Source: Symbiodinium natans
Lineage: Eukaryota > Sar > Dinophyceae > Suessiales > Symbiodiniaceae
Assembly: GCA_905221605.1 (NCBI GenBank)
Contig: CAJNDS010002310.1
Coordinates: 67,001-131,000 of the forward strand
Reading direction: 5' to 3'
Length of the DNA stretch: 64,000 nucleotides
Below are positions 62,640 to 64,000 of this stretch, one piece after another. Position 1 is the first letter of the stretch. Each line of letters begins with the position of its first letter. The notes under the pieces were generated by a model, which worked only from the letters and a program-made list of their open reading frames with translations, was not told the DNA's origin and did no database searches. A program made the translations under genes and the position numbers.

Positions 62640-63041
62640 GTGGGAGAGTCGTCCAAGCAATATGAATGGGAGTACGGGGTTCCAGGGGCTCAGCCGCTAG
62701 CATCATCAACATTCGTAGCATCAGCAACATCGCGAAATATGAGCATGCAGAGAGATGGCCTACTTCGGGCGTGGCCGACTGTTGGGCAAGAGGTGTTCGT
62801 GTTTCGCCAACGCAAACGGATGCTCAATGATGCTCACAAAATTGCATGGATGCTACACATGCGAACAGCGTGCTCCGCAACAGCTGATGTAACGGACGCT
62901 CCACCTGTCAGGTTCACAGCGCAGAAATGCTTGAACTTTTACGGCAGACTCACTGCCAGGATGTTCCAATCTCATCTTGCTGTGAACACACTTTTGCAGC
63001 ATAGGCAGCATAAAGGAAAAGCCGTCACAAGCATCACATAG
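62640..63041 (+). CDS. hypothetical ORF, 133 codons
   Basis: Plus-strand frame without a recognised domain (RKRMLNDAHKIAWMLHMRTA). There is no splice or context evidence; possibly chance. Confidence 0.15.
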   Translation: MGESSKQYEWEYGVPGAQPLASSTFVASATSRNMSMQRDGLLRAWPTVGQEVFVFRQRKRMLNDAHKIAWMLHMRTACSATADVTDAPPVRFTAQKCLNFYGRLTARMFQSHLAVNTLLQHRQHKGKAVTSIT

Positions 63042-63391
63042 TGCGCTTCCAGCGCGCAGGCATCCCTTGGAGACTCGGAGATATCATTGGAGCCCGTTGC
63101 TGTCTTCGCTGGGCAGTGCACACCATGCCCCACGCTGCCCCTGCATGTAAACAACTTGGTGTGGCGCTACTGTGATATTTTTTCGCAAGACACACACGCA
63201 CAGAGACAGGCTCTCGCATCACATGCTGTGTGCATCACACGCTGTGTGCATTTTGTGCGCAGGCGCCTTGCTGCCGGCCACGCTCAGGTGAGGCTCTGAG
63301 CAGCCCGGCGCTTGGCACCCCCTTTCCCGCTCCTCCGCCTCAAGAGAAGCTCCAAACAGGTGCAAATCGAAGTGAACAGTTCTTGAAGTAT

Positions 63392-63628
63392 CTACCAAAC
63401 TAATACCGAACTACAACAGCCATCAGCACAAACTTCCTCCGTGTTCAGGCGTAGAAGCTCTTGCTCCAGCGATCGACCTGACGCTGCACTACCATGCTTA
63501 TCAAAGGCGTACTGTGAGCAAGCGGGGCCCACGGGTGCCCCACCCCAGCCAGGGACCCGGCCTGCTTTGGTCACTTCGCTGAGGACGGACATTGTGCCAT
63601 TTCTTGCTTCCTCCGATTTGTATCGCAA
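63392..63628 (-). CDS. possible exon of an unidentified gene
   Basis: Minus-strand open stretch with coding-like composition (MRYKSEEARNGTMSVLSEVT; SGRSLEQELLRLNTEEVC), with internal CAG|G sites at about 63,558 and 63,482. No domain recognised. The remaining bases to 64,000 hold no clear gene; a basic stretch near 63,900-63,980 (RFKERCQTFKIFKGRRKE) is a weak candidate. Confidence 0.3.
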   Translation of the reverse strand: MRYKSEEARNGTMSVLSEVTKAGRVPGWGGAPVGPACSQYAFDKHGSAASGRSLEQELLRLNTEEVCADGCCSSVLVW

Positions 63629-64000
63629 AAGGGCACGCGCGCGCCCGCTCTGCTTAGTTAATGCTGCAGTCTACTGCAGTCCTCTTGCCAATTCTCGCCC
63701 ATGGCATTCCTTGGCAATCGAAGAATCTTAGTTTTGTAGGCTTTTGTCTGATTGGCTCAGCAATTTGACCCTTTGACGTTTTCAGGCAAGATAGGCAAGG
63801 CTACGACTGTTTCAAGAAGGCACCCTCCCAGTATTCGCCCGCAGCTTCCAGTATTACCTTCCTTGTGGTCTAAGGGCTTCCCAGAATTTCCAAACTTTTG
63901 ATTTCCATGACGTTTTTGTGTTTCTTTCCGTCGCCCCTTGAAGATCTTGAAGGTTTGGCAGCGCTCCTTGAAGCGGTCATCCTAGACCTCCCCTGGTGGC

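Overview
The window looks like nuclear DNA of a dinoflagellate, most likely a symbiodiniacean. The reasons are genes cut into tiny exons, introns that begin GT, GC or GA and end AG|G, long same-strand gene runs, huge simple-sequence arrays, a candidate peridinin-plastid presequence (signal peptide followed by FVP) and a dinoflagellate-style Ty1/copia element. The host assignment is inference; no rRNA, tRNA or spliced-leader gene was seen.

Layout. 1-5590 (+): the 3' part of a Ty1/copia retrotransposon. Its polyprotein carries, ahead of integrase, RT and RNase H, a methyltransferase-like region and a region with a complete 2-oxoglutarate/Fe(II) oxygenase signature. 6.2-8.4 kb (-): coiled-coil gene. 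8.4-18.1 kb: gene-poor, with C-rich, AT-rich and hairpin-forming repeats. 18.2-24.3 kb (-): replication factor C subunit (RFC4-type), rebuilt here from 18 exons of 19-75 nt. 27.2-30.3 kb (-): multi-pass membrane acyltransferase-3-like protein. 30.5-31.9 kb (-): JmjC/cupin protein with a C-terminal membrane helix. 32.5-35.7 kb (-): ankyrin-repeat protein with an N-terminal hydrophobic leader. 37.5-40.6 kb (-): probable plastid membrane protein. 43.5-54.1 kb (-): DEAD-box RNA helicase with at least 19 exons. 54-64 kb: CA-rich satellites, a 323-bp duplication, and exon fragments of one or more unidentified minus-strand genes.

All genes recognised between 6 and 54 kb lie on the minus strand, as expected of a unidirectional dinoflagellate gene cluster; the retroelement is on the plus strand. 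The genes do not form an obvious pathway: they mix DNA replication, RNA metabolism, plastid and membrane functions.

Most striking are the modification-like domains inside the copia polyprotein, and the DEAD-box gene. One 5.4-kb GC-AG intron of that gene splits the DEAD motif itself (E|AD). It holds a 313-codon nested ORF, an inverted array of short palindromes, about 1 kb of degenerate TTTAGGG-like repeat and a recurring GGTCTGGGGAAG palindrome.

Exon borders were placed by reading frame, the AG|G acceptor rule and family alignment from memory. They agree in phase wherever exact coordinates are given, but have no transcript support.
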